This document shows, piece after piece, positions 55,072 to 63,998 of a stretch of DNA of 64,000 nucleotides. Numbering within the stretch: the first letter of the stretch is position 1; the number at the start of each line of letters is the position of its first letter. The DNA comes from CBDCWT01 sp965223305. GTDB taxonomy: Bacteria; Planctomycetota; Planctomycetia; Pirellulales; Pirellulaceae. The notes under the pieces are model-generated. The model saw only the letters and a list, made by a program, of their open reading frames with translations, was not told the origin of the DNA and ran no database searches. A program made the translations under genes and the position numbers. The stretch spans positions 78,148 through 142,147 of the forward strand of contig CBDCWT010000003.1 of NCBI GenBank assembly GCA_965223305.1. Reading direction: 5' to 3'.

Positions 55072-55094
55072 GTAGCCGGAGCGGGACTCGAACC
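55072..55094 (-). other. tRNA 3'-end fragment, candidate attachment site
   Basis: On the minus strand GGTTCGAGTCCCGCT CCGGCTAC matches the T-loop, T-stem 3' side and acceptor 3' strand of a tRNA. The 5' half and the pairing T-stem strand are absent, so it is not a tRNA gene. Such fragments are att sites left by integration into tRNA genes; the integrase N-terminus begins 107 bp away on the same strand. Confidence 0.5.
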
Positions 55095-55206
55095 AGTTTC
55101 CGTAAATGGCGTTTCAGACAACAACTTACGCCGAACGCCAAATCGAAGTGGCGCAGAATCCGGCGCACCTCGTGCACGAAAAGCCAAATCTGACACTTCG
55201 TTCGCG

Positions 55207-55398
55207 GTGACTGAATCCGCTGGCTTCAATATCGTCCAACCGGTATCGGACGCCCGCCTGCAACGGCTGATGGCCATCTGGGCGTTCTTATCGGAAGAGA
55301 CCCGCGACGAGCTGCTGCACATCGCGGACGCTGAAGCTCAGGACGCTCTTCCTGAGCTGCTTACCGAGGACCAAAGCCGGCAGGTTGCTGGCCAGTAA
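55207..55398 (+). CDS. small hypothetical accessory protein
   Basis: 63 residues from GTG; the true start could lie upstream. LQRLMAIWAFLSEETRDELL, then HIADAE, resembles the 'L...W..L....r..il.l...' tail of planctomycete accessory proteins near integrases. Its C-terminus ALPELLTEDQSRQVAGQ recurs in the next gene. No function known. Confidence 0.4.
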   Translation: MTESAGFNIVQPVSDARLQRLMAIWAFLSEETRDELLHIADAEAQDALPELLTEDQSRQVAGQ

Positions 55399-55478
55399 TC
55401 CATGTACCTGGCCGGTGTCGCGCTAGGTTTACGTGGACCTGACGCGGCACGGCTCAACTTTGTTAGGGAGTGGGAGCT

Positions 55479-55844
55479 ATGGCGAATGGGAGAAGATGTG
55501 AGCGAGGCAGGAGTGAGGTCGAGCAATCGAACTTACTAAGCGAAATCAAGGTTTTTCCTGCTGCTCAGCTATTCGCGGTGGTGTCTATGTCGTACGACGG
55601 GGACCTCTGCGCGGTGAAGGTCGGTAGCTACGAAGAATGCAGTGCCTGGTGCATCGGGTATCTCGAAGACGCGGAATCGAGAGAGTGTGACTTCGTGGTC
55701 CCGGTTCGCTGGACGATTGATGCTCGGGCTCTGATTGACGGCCTGTCTCAACTGCAAAACGCGGGATGGCTGGGTTTGCGGGACTCTGAGGCTCTTCCTG
55801 AGCCGGCTACCGAGGATCAAAGCCAGCACGTCGCTGGTGAGTGA
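55479..55844 (+). CDS. small hypothetical accessory protein
   Basis: 121 residues from ATG 55479 (a GTG at 55470 is possible; GGGAG lies before both). A folded segment ~25-80 reads LFAVVSMSYDGDLCAVKVGS, then YEECSAWCIGYLED and RECDFVVPVRW, a small alpha/beta domain I do not recognise. The C-terminus ALPEPATEDQSQHVAGE duplicates the tail of the preceding gene. It is first in a run of same-strand small genes to 57410. Confidence 0.5.
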   Translation: MANGRRCERGRSEVEQSNLLSEIKVFPAAQLFAVVSMSYDGDLCAVKVGSYEECSAWCIGYLEDAESRECDFVVPVRWTIDARALIDGLSQLQNAGWLGLRDSEALPEPATEDQSQHVAGE

Positions 55845-55919
55845 GTGAGCGCCTGGCCGTAACTGCGCTAGGTCCTCGTCGGATCTACCGCTACGGCCGC
55901 AACACGAAAGGGGAACCCA

Positions 55920-56393
55920 ATGATTTCGACACCGGAAGTCAGCAAAGAAGCCGTACTAGCAATCCAGGCGAAGCACGACGACGCCAACCGGCTGACTCGA
56001 CTAACTCGAGGCCGGGTGAGGATCACCCATGAGGGAAGGATGCATTTCGAGCGTGACCACGAGTCGCTCGGGCATCTCTACTCCGGCGCGATGCGGGATC
56101 CGCATGACGAGCACTATCTGACGCTCGACGACCGCAAGGACGCATCGCTCGCGGAGCAGCTAGTCAGCGAGCTGCGGAGGATTGGGCAGCTGTACGCGAA
56201 CGCAGCCATGGACACGGAGGACGCGATCTCCGGCGAGAAGGAGCGCTGGGCCGTCGTACTGCACTTTCCGGACGATCGGGAAGACTTCGTTCGCTTGGTG
56301 GACACCCACTGCGAAGGGCGAATGCAGGTGGGTGCGGCAGAGAGTGAGGGACTGACCGCAGAGCTACTGCGGGCAGCGGATTTGGACGTTTGA
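55920..56393 (+). CDS. hypothetical accessory protein
   Basis: 157 residues; ATG 55920 follows AAAGGGGAA at good spacing. Soluble, rich in D/E/R, with mixed helices: RVRITHEGRMHFERDHESLG, DDRKDASLAEQLVSELRRIG and WAVVLHFPDDREDFVRLVD. No family recognised. Neighbouring same-strand genes have the same G-rich ribosome sites, suggesting one accessory operon. Confidence 0.55.
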   Translation: MISTPEVSKEAVLAIQAKHDDANRLTRLTRGRVRITHEGRMHFERDHESLGHLYSGAMRDPHDEHYLTLDDRKDASLAEQLVSELRRIGQLYANAAMDTEDAISGEKERWAVVLHFPDDREDFVRLVDTHCEGRMQVGAAESEGLTAELLRAADLDV

Positions 56394-56426
56394 TCTTTTG
56401 ACACTTCGACACGGGAGACACGACAG

Positions 56427-56666
56427 ATGACAGATTCAGTAAGCGTGAAAGCGGGAACGGTGGAGAGCGATCTACTCACGGACGACCTCCGGGGCTCGTA
56501 CGTTGCGATGTGCGTCAACGGCCAGGTCACCCGGGTGGTCAAGCTGGATGACCCACGGGAGCGGTTCTGCAAGGCCGTCAATGACGGATACGGGGACCTG
56601 GCCACGAAGGCAGTACCGATCTCGGCTGACACGGCATCTGAGCTGCTGGATCGGGCGGGAGGATGA
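56427..56666 (+). CDS. small hypothetical accessory protein
   Basis: 79 residues, 33 bp after the previous gene; GGGAGA upstream of ATG 56427. It is mostly beta, with LRGSYVAMCVNGQVTRVVKL and a C-terminal ADTASELLDRAGG helix. No family recognised. Confidence 0.5.
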   Translation: MTDSVSVKAGTVESDLLTDDLRGSYVAMCVNGQVTRVVKLDDPRERFCKAVNDGYGDLATKAVPISADTASELLDRAGG

Positions 56667-56760
56667 GCAGGAACACCGCACCTCTGGCGAGCTCGGAGCA
56701 ACGGGGCTCTTCAGAGGCTCTGCGGTTTTGCAGAGTCCGAACAACAACGAAAGGGGCGAG

Positions 56761-57039
56761 ATGATGGGAGATTCGTTCGTTTTTGACGCGGCAATGTTGC
56801 TCGTGGGCCTGATCTTCAACATTGCGATCGGGGCACTGATCGGACAGCTCTGGCGTGCACAGCCAGTGGGTGGTGGAGCGCTGGGCGTGATTTGTGGGCC
56901 GCTGGGGTGGCTGGCGATCGTGCTACTGCCGGATCAGCGGGCGAAGTGCCTGGACTGCCGTCGGACCGTGCATCCTATGGCCACCAAGTGTGGGTGCTGT
57001 GGCGGCGAGAACCTGACGACGCGATCTAAGAAAGCCTAA
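56761..57039 (+). CDS. small membrane protein with zinc-ribbon tail
   Basis: 92 residues from ATG 56761 after AAAGGGGCGAG. Helix 1 is AAMLLVGLIFNIAIGALIG; a second hydrophobic stretch is GALGVICGPLGWLAIVLL. The tail has CLDCRRTVHPMATKCGCCGG, a probable zinc ribbon. The arrangement suggests an inner-membrane protein with a cytoplasmic metal-binding tail. Function unknown. Confidence 0.6.
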   Translation: MMGDSFVFDAAMLLVGLIFNIAIGALIGQLWRAQPVGGGALGVICGPLGWLAIVLLPDQRAKCLDCRRTVHPMATKCGCCGGENLTTRSKKA

Positions 57040-57098
57040 CGAGTTCGGAGAATCCACGGTGGCGTTTTGATCTGAATTCACGAGTCAAGGAGATTGCT

Positions 57099-57410
57099 AT
57101 GGCCAAGCGCCAGACGTTTGAGGAGTTGTTGCAACCAGGGCATTTGTATTCGCACCAGGTTGTGATGGCAGTTTTCGGTTTCAGTGATGCCAAGGCTTTC
57201 AAGTTGTTTGTCAGGAGGAACAGGATCCCGTGTTTTCGCAGTCGGAATCGCTGGATCTTCCTGGCTGACCTAGTTATTGACCGCATTAGGGAGATGACCG
57301 AATGTCCAGAATGTCCAGAAGAAGGAGGCAGTCCAGGATCTCCGTCCGATTCAAAAGGAGGACGCGTCGCGGGAGGGTTCAATTTGTCCTCCGGTGGCCG
57401 GACCGCGTGA
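57099..57410 (+). CDS. putative excisionase-like small DNA-binding protein
   Basis: 103 residues; ATG 57099 follows AAGGAG. Residues ~14-65 (LYSHQVVMAVFGFSDAKAFK, LFVRRNRIPCFRSRNRWIFL, then ADLVIDRI) have the layout of MerR-type/excisionase winged helices: helix-turn-helix, a short 'wing' with basic residues, and a final helix. The C-terminal ~40 residues are Gly/Ser-rich and probably disordered. An excisionase-like regulator fits the integrative-element debris nearby. Assignment by shape, not by a clear family match. Confidence 0.5.
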   Translation: MAKRQTFEELLQPGHLYSHQVVMAVFGFSDAKAFKLFVRRNRIPCFRSRNRWIFLADLVIDRIREMTECPECPEEGGSPGSPSDSKGGRVAGGFNLSSGGRTA

Positions 57411-57423
57411 GGGGAGAGATGCT

Positions 57424-57449
57424 GGATCGGGCACAGCGATAACCGATCC
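57424..57449. other. inverted repeat after the accessory genes
   Basis: GGATCGG ... CCGATCC, a perfect 7-bp stem with a 12-nt loop, just downstream of the last accessory gene. It may be a weak terminator; there is no T-run. Confidence 0.3.
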
Positions 57450-57588
57450 CGGCTGCCTGAAAGAACCTGCAACCCTCCGAACTCGATGCTCTTGAAAAGC
57501 TTGGGTTCGCGAGGGTTTCTTATTCAAAGGTGGAACGCATTGATCCACAGCCAGCTCCGGGGAGCGTCCGTGGCAATCAAGAACCGAA

Positions 57589-57909
57589 CTACTTGCCTTC
57601 CGAGTAGCCCCTCTTCTTTTCCTCCTGGCACTCGGCCAGCCTTGCTCGCAGATCTGAGTTCGACTTCCTTAGCAGGTTTAGGTGCTCGCTCGACCTTTCG
57701 TGGACTAAGCGCGACTCGCGCTCGAAGGATCTGATAGCCTTGACAAAATGGTTAGCCCGATACACAGCTAAGCTCTCCGCTCTATCGGCGCGATTTCGCT
57801 CAGATCTCTTTCCTGCGAAAAAAGCACACACCACAGCTGTCACACACAGTGCGGCTTTAAGGCTGATGCGCACTCTTGGGAACTTAGAATCAGTCTGCGA
57901 TTCGCTCAT
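57589..57909 (-). CDS. small membrane-anchored coiled-coil protein
   Basis: 106 residues from ATG 57909. A short N-terminus is followed by one membrane helix (ISLKAALCVTAVVCAFFAG), then a ~75-residue charged helix (FERESRLVHERSSEHLNLLR, then KSNSDLRARLAECQEEKK) likely to form a coiled coil in the periplasm. No family recognised. Confidence 0.55.
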   Translation of the reverse strand: MSESQTDSKFPRVRISLKAALCVTAVVCAFFAGKRSERNRADRAESLAVYRANHFVKAIRSFERESRLVHERSSEHLNLLRKSNSDLRARLAECQEEKKRGYSEGK

Positions 57910-58096
57910 CGAAGCTGGAATTCGAGACACGGCGCTTGATCCCCTTGTGCAGCAAGATTCTTGGCGAGTCGCCAGATTCTACACTACAGCGGGTCCAGCG
58001 TCCGACCTCCCCTACCTTTGACCGTGCCTGTGCCTTACAGCTCCTAGCCAGCAATTGGGCGGAGAAACGCCTCACTGTCTATATGCTGCACCGCCC

Positions 58097-59392
58097 CTAA
58101 TTCACCGGATGGCCACCAGGCCTAGCAGAAATGTCGCTGGCGATCGAGTCCAGCAGTTCTTCCTCGGGTTCGTGCCGGTAAGCGTTCTCATCGTCGAACA
58201 GGGCATCACCAACGGTCTCCTCGACTCTTAAGTAGTCCGCGGGTTCGAGGATGGTGGTCTCAGACGGCGTACTCGCCGCGGCGTCCGAATACTGCTGATC
58301 GGGGATCACACTTCTCTGCTGAGGACGTGCAACCAGAATCGGTGGAAACAGCAGCATGTCCGTCTCTCCTAGTCGCTCAACAAACTTCGGGTCGATTTGC
58401 GCAAAGACGTTCCCACCCTCAGAGACGAAGTTTTCAGCCGCACCATCCCCACCCAAATCAATTCCGTCACCAAGCGATGCGGCGATGATATTACCCGAAA
58501 GGGTCGCAGTGCTACTTTCGCCAACTAGATGGACGGCACCGTGGTTTGCACTACGGGGCGTGTTGAAGAGGATGGTTGAGTTGGTCAGCACCAGCTCTTC
58601 GGCGGCGGCGATTGCTGAACCTGGATTTCCTTTTCCGTTGACGAACACGCTGTCGCGTATGCGCGTCACTCCTGACCGGCTGTAGACCGTTGCTCCCAAC
58701 GATTCTGAGTCCACTTGGTTCTCATTGTCGAAGAAAGTCGACGCCTCTACGAGCACAGTTCCAGATACGTCCAGCGCTGACGCTGACTGCGCTGATAAGT
58801 TCTGAAAATGGTTCTGAAAAATGATTGCGTTGTCACCGAAGATGGACATCGCGGCGCCGGATCCGCCGTCAATTGAGATGTTGGAAAACACACTTCCTTT
58901 CACAAGGATTTGGCCGGAACCACTGATGGCCCCGCCATCGACATCCTCGACATGAATGTCATCAAATCGGACGTTGGAAATTCGCAGTCTCCCATCGCTA
59001 TTCACTAGAGCAGATTCCTGGCCTCGATGATTGCGAATGGATAGGTCCGCAATCTCAAGCGTCCCACGATTCACGAACATGCTGTCGCCGTCTAAACCGC
59101 CACCGTCGAACACGACTTGTCCAAGTGGACCGATCGAGACCTCCGCACTGCTTTCCAACACGATAGGTTCTGTGAAGTTGTAGGTGCCACCGGCCATGCG
59201 AATGACAAAACGATGGTCGGCGATTGTATTGGCGGCATCGACGATTGACTTCAAGTCGCTAAAACTGTCCAGTTCGAAACTGGACATCGTTGTCAGGAGG
59301 GTTCTGTCCTCAAGCTGCTCAAAACGCAGCACGCTCGCAGACCCATGGACGCTACTCCGCAACGTTCTCGCCCTTCTTGACAGTCTTTCCAC
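58097..59392 (-). CDS. exoprotein with parallel beta-helix
   Basis: 431 residues. The N-terminus is basic with RFEQLEDRTLLTTMSSFELD, the same exoprotein motif as in the two giant proteins. After it come the beta-helix rungs typical of polymorphic-outer-membrane/right-handed helix proteins (RFVIRMAGGTYNFTEPIVLE, ISNVRFDDIHVEDVDGGAIS, VLTNSTILFNTPRSANHGAV), ~residues 55-340. The C-terminal ~80 residues are acidic and probably unstructured. The helix may bind or cut polysaccharide, but catalytic residues are not evident. Confidence 0.8.
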   Translation of the reverse strand: MERLSRRARTLRSSVHGSASVLRFEQLEDRTLLTTMSSFELDSFSDLKSIVDAANTIADHRFVIRMAGGTYNFTEPIVLESSAEVSIGPLGQVVFDGGGLDGDSMFVNRGTLEIADLSIRNHRGQESALVNSDGRLRISNVRFDDIHVEDVDGGAISGSGQILVKGSVFSNISIDGGSGAAMSIFGDNAIIFQNHFQNLSAQSASALDVSGTVLVEASTFFDNENQVDSESLGATVYSRSGVTRIRDSVFVNGKGNPGSAIAAAEELVLTNSTILFNTPRSANHGAVHLVGESSTATLSGNIIAASLGDGIDLGGDGAAENFVSEGGNVFAQIDPKFVERLGETDMLLFPPILVARPQQRSVIPDQQYSDAAASTPSETTILEPADYLRVEETVGDALFDDENAYRHEPEEELLDSIASDISARPGGHPVN

Positions 59393-59617
59393 TGTTTCAA
59401 GCCTCCGCCGAAGAGTTGAAATGGTCGTAGAAAAGCGTTAGGCCAAGCAATGACCAACCGGCGATAGACACCCGCCCACCAACACAACACTAGAGGGTAC
59501 CGGAGGCCCGCATCAAGCTCCAGATCGATTGCCTGAAATGCGGGCTCGGCAATTGGTAAGGTGCTAGCGTACTGCCAGATAGCATCCAGATAGCATGCTG
59601 TGCAGATGCAAGTGAGG

Positions 59618-60994
59618 TTATCGCTCGCGACCTGTGCCGTCATTGTAGAAATAGTCGATCTCGTCTTGGAGCAGCTTTCGGTACCAGAAGGCGCCCCAGT
59701 ACACTGCGCCATCAAAGCTCGGAGGATCTGACGTGTCGGCCGCGCCAACTGCGAGCCTGTTCGGAGGTGGCGGACACCAATTCTCAACTCCGGTTGGTAG
59801 GAAAGCAGCCGAGCCAGAGTTGTCATCAAACAAAACCTGAACCGAGTTGTTTGAGTCATCGTGGATGATCCCAACCATGTGGCGCCCTGATACGTTTGTG
59901 GAATACGTTGAAGTCGCACTGCTCTGATCGCCAGCAGGGTTGATGGGGGTGGAGGTAAATCCTGTGTCATCATCTCCGGAAATCCGACCACTAATAATGC
60001 CGGAGTTGGTGAAGATACTCCATCCTCTGTACCCGCCAGCGTGCTCTCCGAACGCCGCTATAGTGCCGTTGCCGTTGATGTCGTTGTCGATCCAGAAGAG
60101 TGCCGTGAAGTCCAACGTATTGCAGCCCCAGTAGTCTATCGCGCCTCGCAAATACTGACGGCCGTGAGTTCCTCCGGGGGGAGCGAACTCCGCCCCGTCT
60201 CCTAGTGCGTTTTGCGGATCGGACCGAGTCCCTAGAGATGTCGATGCTGGCGGAAGGCCCGTTCCGTCGACGGGTTCCAGATTCTGAGTAGTGGAGGCTG
60301 GGTTGGTTTCGCTGTCAGTCCTTGCTGCAGAGCCAGATTCTTCGAACAGCCAAAGATGTCCAAAGTCCGTGGCAAGTTCGTATTCGATAAACAGCGGTGG
60401 GCCTGTAGGTTCTGAGGCGCCTGCCTCGAATCCTTCCCATTTGTAAACGTCGTTATTGTTGGTTGTGATCTCAGCAACGATCACAGCCCAACCTCCGGTC
60501 CCGTCAATGTACTCATCTTCCCAGTCGCCATCGTCCACTAGAGCGTTGAACTCCGTAGTGAGGTCAATGTCGACTGTTCCGGAGCCGGTAAACGTTGACG
60601 CCGGCACGACCTTGCTGGCAATAAAGTCTGCCGCGTTGTAACTGGTCATCACGGCCGCAGGCGTCGGTATCCCAGATCCACTAAATGGTGCGAGCATTCG
60701 AAACACAACTGCATCGTTGTCGCCGTCTTCTATCTCCGTCAACGTGATCTTGGCTTCGCTGAATTCCCCATGTGCTGGAACCCGTATTTGGTACGCGAAG
60801 TAGCTGATCCAAGTGTGGGTGGCTCCTTTGTTGACCGTTGTGTGGATCTCAACTGGTCCGAATGCGCCGTACTCGTCAGGATCTGCGTTTTCGTAGATTA
60901 CCCTGACGATATCTCGCGGGTGAACGGTCTCCGATTGTTCTGCTAGCACTGGAGAGGCAAGGAACACGATCGCGGTTAATAACAAACGTCTCAT
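59618..60994 (-). CDS. secreted LamG-like protein
   Basis: 458 residues from ATG 60994, placed before a signal peptide (MRRLLLTAIVFLASPVLA-EQ) with AGGAGA upstream. The N-terminal half is a beta domain (DIDLTTEFNALVDDGDWEDE, GGWAVIVAEITTN). The second half is a concanavalin-like/LamG fold: LDFTALFWIDND, GRHMVGIIHDDSNNSVQVLF, and the characteristic LAVGA ... YWGAFWYRKLLQDEIDYFYN ending. Probably extracellular, carbohydrate-binding or structural. It is on the same strand as the beta-helix gene, separated by a 225-bp gap. Confidence 0.78.
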   Translation of the reverse strand: MRRLLLTAIVFLASPVLAEQSETVHPRDIVRVIYENADPDEYGAFGPVEIHTTVNKGATHTWISYFAYQIRVPAHGEFSEAKITLTEIEDGDNDAVVFRMLAPFSGSGIPTPAAVMTSYNAADFIASKVVPASTFTGSGTVDIDLTTEFNALVDDGDWEDEYIDGTGGWAVIVAEITTNNNDVYKWEGFEAGASEPTGPPLFIEYELATDFGHLWLFEESGSAARTDSETNPASTTQNLEPVDGTGLPPASTSLGTRSDPQNALGDGAEFAPPGGTHGRQYLRGAIDYWGCNTLDFTALFWIDNDINGNGTIAAFGEHAGGYRGWSIFTNSGIISGRISGDDDTGFTSTPINPAGDQSSATSTYSTNVSGRHMVGIIHDDSNNSVQVLFDDNSGSAAFLPTGVENWCPPPPNRLAVGAADTSDPPSFDGAVYWGAFWYRKLLQDEIDYFYNDGTGRER

Positions 60995-61171
60995 TGATGG
61001 TTCTCCTGCATCGAAAGGAGCTGACGAAGTATCTGAGGATGCGGTAGAGATGCGACTCATGCAGACTTATCCTCTGGGAGATGAAGTTGTACGAACAATT
61101 GTTCGTCTTCTGTGCACGGAAGGCATACGGGGGACGTAGGGGAAGCCTTGTGGTGGCCGCTGAGCGCTGAG

Positions 61172-61813
61172 TCAATGAGAGTCCCAGATCACTCCGGAAG
61201 CCTGGCCGTCTGCTCCGAAGTGAAGAATATTCGGGCTTACATGTGCGCGGTTGAGGGATTTGATTGTATCTCGGAGCCGTTGCTTTCGATCAACTCGCTG
61301 CGACACCGTCAGCGGGTCATCGATTCGACAAGGCCACCCCTCTTCGTGAAACGCAGAGATTATCGTGATTTGGTTCTTGGCCGGACACTGAAACCGCTTT
61401 ATGAGTTTTCCGCCGAACAGAAGCTCTCGCCTGCGCGCATCCCACTTGGGCGATTCCGTGTCGTTCCCGGCTGTGGCCGGTCCTAGGCGGACGGTGTCTA
61501 ACCGATCACCGGCAAACTCAAGCCCACTCTTTGTGAGGACAAAGCAGCACGAGTTCGATGCCGCGTGCATGAGGCGGTCCGGAGGAAGAAATGCTCGCGG
61601 ACCGCCTCTTTCAGTTGGCACTTCCATTCGGTGCTCGACTAACCCGGTCTGAACTAGGAATTCGATATCAATGTTGTGTAGCCCCTGGGCTCTCATGTCT
61701 CCGCCAGATATCGAGTACTGCCAAACGTCTCCGGTGCTGTTACCGTACTGAGTGGCTCGGTACAGTAGGCTAAGTACCCGGTGTAGTGGATCGTGATCTG
61801 GCACTACGACCAT
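61172..61813 (-). CDS. planctomycete accessory winged-helix-like protein
   Basis: 213 residues. The N-terminal ~110 residues contain a helix-rich segment with FLVQTGLVEHRMEVPTERGG and FVLTKSGLEFA. The C-terminal ~90 residues read WDARRRELLFGGKLIKRF, NQITIISAFHEEGWPCRIDD, PLTVSQRVDRKQRLRDTIKS, LNRAHVSPNILHFGADG, a pattern I recall from many planctomycete proteins near integrases and mobile islands: a winged-helix-like fold resembling transcriptional-regulator output domains. Role unknown; DNA binding is likely. Confidence 0.6.
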   Translation of the reverse strand: MVVVPDHDPLHRVLSLLYRATQYGNSTGDVWQYSISGGDMRAQGLHNIDIEFLVQTGLVEHRMEVPTERGGPRAFLPPDRLMHAASNSCCFVLTKSGLEFAGDRLDTVRLGPATAGNDTESPKWDARRRELLFGGKLIKRFQCPAKNQITIISAFHEEGWPCRIDDPLTVSQRVDRKQRLRDTIKSLNRAHVSPNILHFGADGQASGVIWDSH

Positions 61814-62617
61814 GTCAGATTCCTCCCCGGGCTAAACAACAGCCGCTCCGAGCGATGCTGGGGAGCCTAAATACGCGTCTCCCCAATCTGCACGAGATGA
61901 ATTGAGGCCGAATGGCCTCCTAGCACATAGCAGGACGGCAACTTCGTGGATATTCTATGGGTGCCTTCGACAATTGTCATGGGCCCCCAGGTCGCAAGAG
62001 ACTTCGGTCGCATGTCAGCAAATCGTTAACACGACGGCTCTTGCGTCTCCCGAACGACCTCGGCGTCAGATTCTGCTGGATTTCCGGCGGGGTCGTCATT
62101 GCGACGGGAGATTCTCACCACGGTCCCTAACGATGCCTGCGAAGACTCCCGACTGGATGAGATATCTGCGGGTGTCCCGAGCTTCACTGGCAATGAGTAG
62201 ATACAAGGCGGCCGTCCCTCGTCAGATAGGCTATACAGAGCACTTCCGCAGTGACCGGTACTTACAGCTGACGAGCTACGGCTGAATAGGACAGATTGAG
62301 AGCGTGTGCTGCAGGTGCCGACCCTGACAGCGCCTTTATACTGCGACCGTTTTCGTGAATCTGACATTTGGACCAGGACGCCGCCGCCGTGCATGGATCG
62401 ACTACCATGTCGTTGCCTGGGGTCACCACACCTGACCGCGTCCGGCTGCTGTCTTGGGGTGTGGCCGTCGCATTTCCGGTACGCTCTCGCCGTGGGGAGG
62501 TTTCAACCGCACGGCGTTCTTTATAGACGATTATCTTTTGGGTCGGGGGTAAGAAATCGTCCTCAACAACCCGTCTCGCGGTGCGAGATGTCCTATCCTC
62601 TTCCTCGTGCGCGCAGC
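61814..62617. other. gene-free spacer
   Basis: No convincing gene is seen on either strand. It ends in the hairpin terminator described separately. Confidence 0.4.
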
Positions 62618-62652
62618 AAAAGACCCCCGACGCTTCGGGCGCCGAGGGTCTT
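62618..62652 (-). terminator. rho-independent terminator on the minus strand
   Basis: Minus strand: GACCCTCGGCG-CCCGAA-GCGTCGGGGGTC followed by TTTT, an ~11-bp GC-rich stem with one mismatch and a short U-tract. It would stop transcripts coming from higher coordinates. Confidence 0.6.
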
Positions 62653-63401
62653 CGCTTAGTGCGTGCAAACAAGCAAGTGCGAGTTGCTGAAGAGGAGCAC
62701 GCCAGGACATTTGCAGTTGTATCGTGAGTCGCCATCCGTGGCACCCTCTTCAATAATTAACTCGCACTGCTTTCATTCTACGCATTCGCGTCGTATGAGG
62801 GGAAGTGTAACCGGGTGAAAAAAACGGATTCGTTCAAGTTTCATTGGAGCCCACCGCGGTCGATGGTCCAGCCGATCACCCAATGGCGATTCAACGCCGC
62901 GGATGCGCTCAGATACTCGGAGTTACTTAAGAATCGAAGCGCGCGCACGACGCGTAGACTAGTCTACGGGGCCTGTGCGCGCAAGTTGCATCCTTCAGCG
63001 TGAGCGGGATTCAGATCGGGGCACCGACAATCCGCGGCACGGAAGATATCTTGGCAGACTACGGGATCGCACTCGGATTTCGGGTGCCCGAATCGGCGGA
63101 TTGATTTTGCAGGCGACCTTGGTGGCGACGAAGCGATGCCCACTCCCTCCAGGCAATGACCGCAGAAGTGTATTTCGACGTGTTTTCTGAATCCGGGCCG
63201 GTAAGTTTGCTTGACCCAGGAACCGCGAATCCGGTGTTTGCCAATCAGCTGCGACCCCGGAAAGTTTCACTCAAAGTGGGAGTATAAAGTCATCCTGAGC
63301 TCTTGCGTCATCCGCCTACCCACTGTCAAGTAGTTGTAGGTCGACAAACCGTTTTCAGCCCCATCAATTGTGAGGTTTGAGAAAACCACGGTGCAATTCA
63401 G
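62653..63401. other. spacer with no convincing gene
   Basis: A short frame at 62815-63003 (+, GTG start, 62 residues) has AGGGGAAG upstream, but its composition is unconvincing. Nothing else is seen. Confidence 0.4.
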
Positions 63402-63998
63402 TCAACGCCCGATCTTCCAAAGATGCCATTTGTTTCTGGAGCTTGGATTCCCATTGAATTTAGGGCGTTTATCGTCGCCACTGGCACCATCGATGGCCCG
63501 ATTGCGATTGATCAACATCACGTGGAGCCGATCAGCCACGAATTCTCTCTTCAGAGTCCACACCTGCCATCGATTGTCTGCGTTAGGCTCGTGGTGCATG
63601 TAGGGAGGCCCACCACTCCCGCCATCCAGTGCCCTTCCATCCCAGAGAAGCATGTATTTCTGTTTTTGCCGATCAATACACTTGAACTCCCACCCCCGGA
63701 CTTTAGAGGCAAGCATCTTGCAGTATTTTGTCCTACCACTCAAGTACTTGTCAGCGCGCAAGTTCAGAAGTGAGGCATTCGCTGGGAAGTTGGAAGCGAC
63801 GTAGAACTTAACCTTGTGATCCTTCCCGATTTTGTCCGGCAATCCTGGAGGAGCGGGGATCCTGATCTTCTCAACCCAATCAACATAACCGAATTTGAAG
63901 TCATCTTGATTTACATTGATGCCATACTTCTCTACCTCAGAATGGTGGAGTTCGACTTCTTTCCGCCGCTTGTGATAAACAGCTGGGTCCTTTCCGCG
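63402..63998 (-). CDS. ricin-lectin-like protein (5' end outside window)
   Basis: The frame is open to the right edge, so only the last 198 residues are present. The upstream part reads EVELHHSEVEKYGINVNQDD and DFKFGYVDWVEKIRIPAPPG. The C-terminal ~140 residues have beta-trefoil-like features: YMLLWDGRALDGGSGGPP, NRWQVWTL and NKWHLWKI, similar to QxW motifs of ricin-type lectins. The first unit has a CKML cysteine. Carbohydrate binding is inferred. Confidence 0.6.
   Translation of the reverse strand, partial: RGKDPAVYHKRRKEVELHHSEVEKYGINVNQDDFKFGYVDWVEKIRIPAPPGLPDKIGKDHKVKFYVASNFPANASLLNLRADKYLSGRTKYCKMLASKVRGWEFKCIDRQKQKYMLLWDGRALDGGSGGPPYMHHEPNADNRWQVWTLKREFVADRLHVMLINRNRAIDGASGDDKRPKFNGNPSSRNKWHLWKIGR

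Noticed and set aside
55044..55130. complete tRNA gene
   Set aside because: Only the T-loop to acceptor 3' side is present; no D-arm, anticodon arm or 5' acceptor strand can be folded from the upstream minus-strand sequence.
62262..62753. 163-codon minus-strand gene with GAGG ribosome-like site
   Set aside because: The frame reads straight through a GC-rich hairpin terminator and is low-complexity; more likely a spacer.
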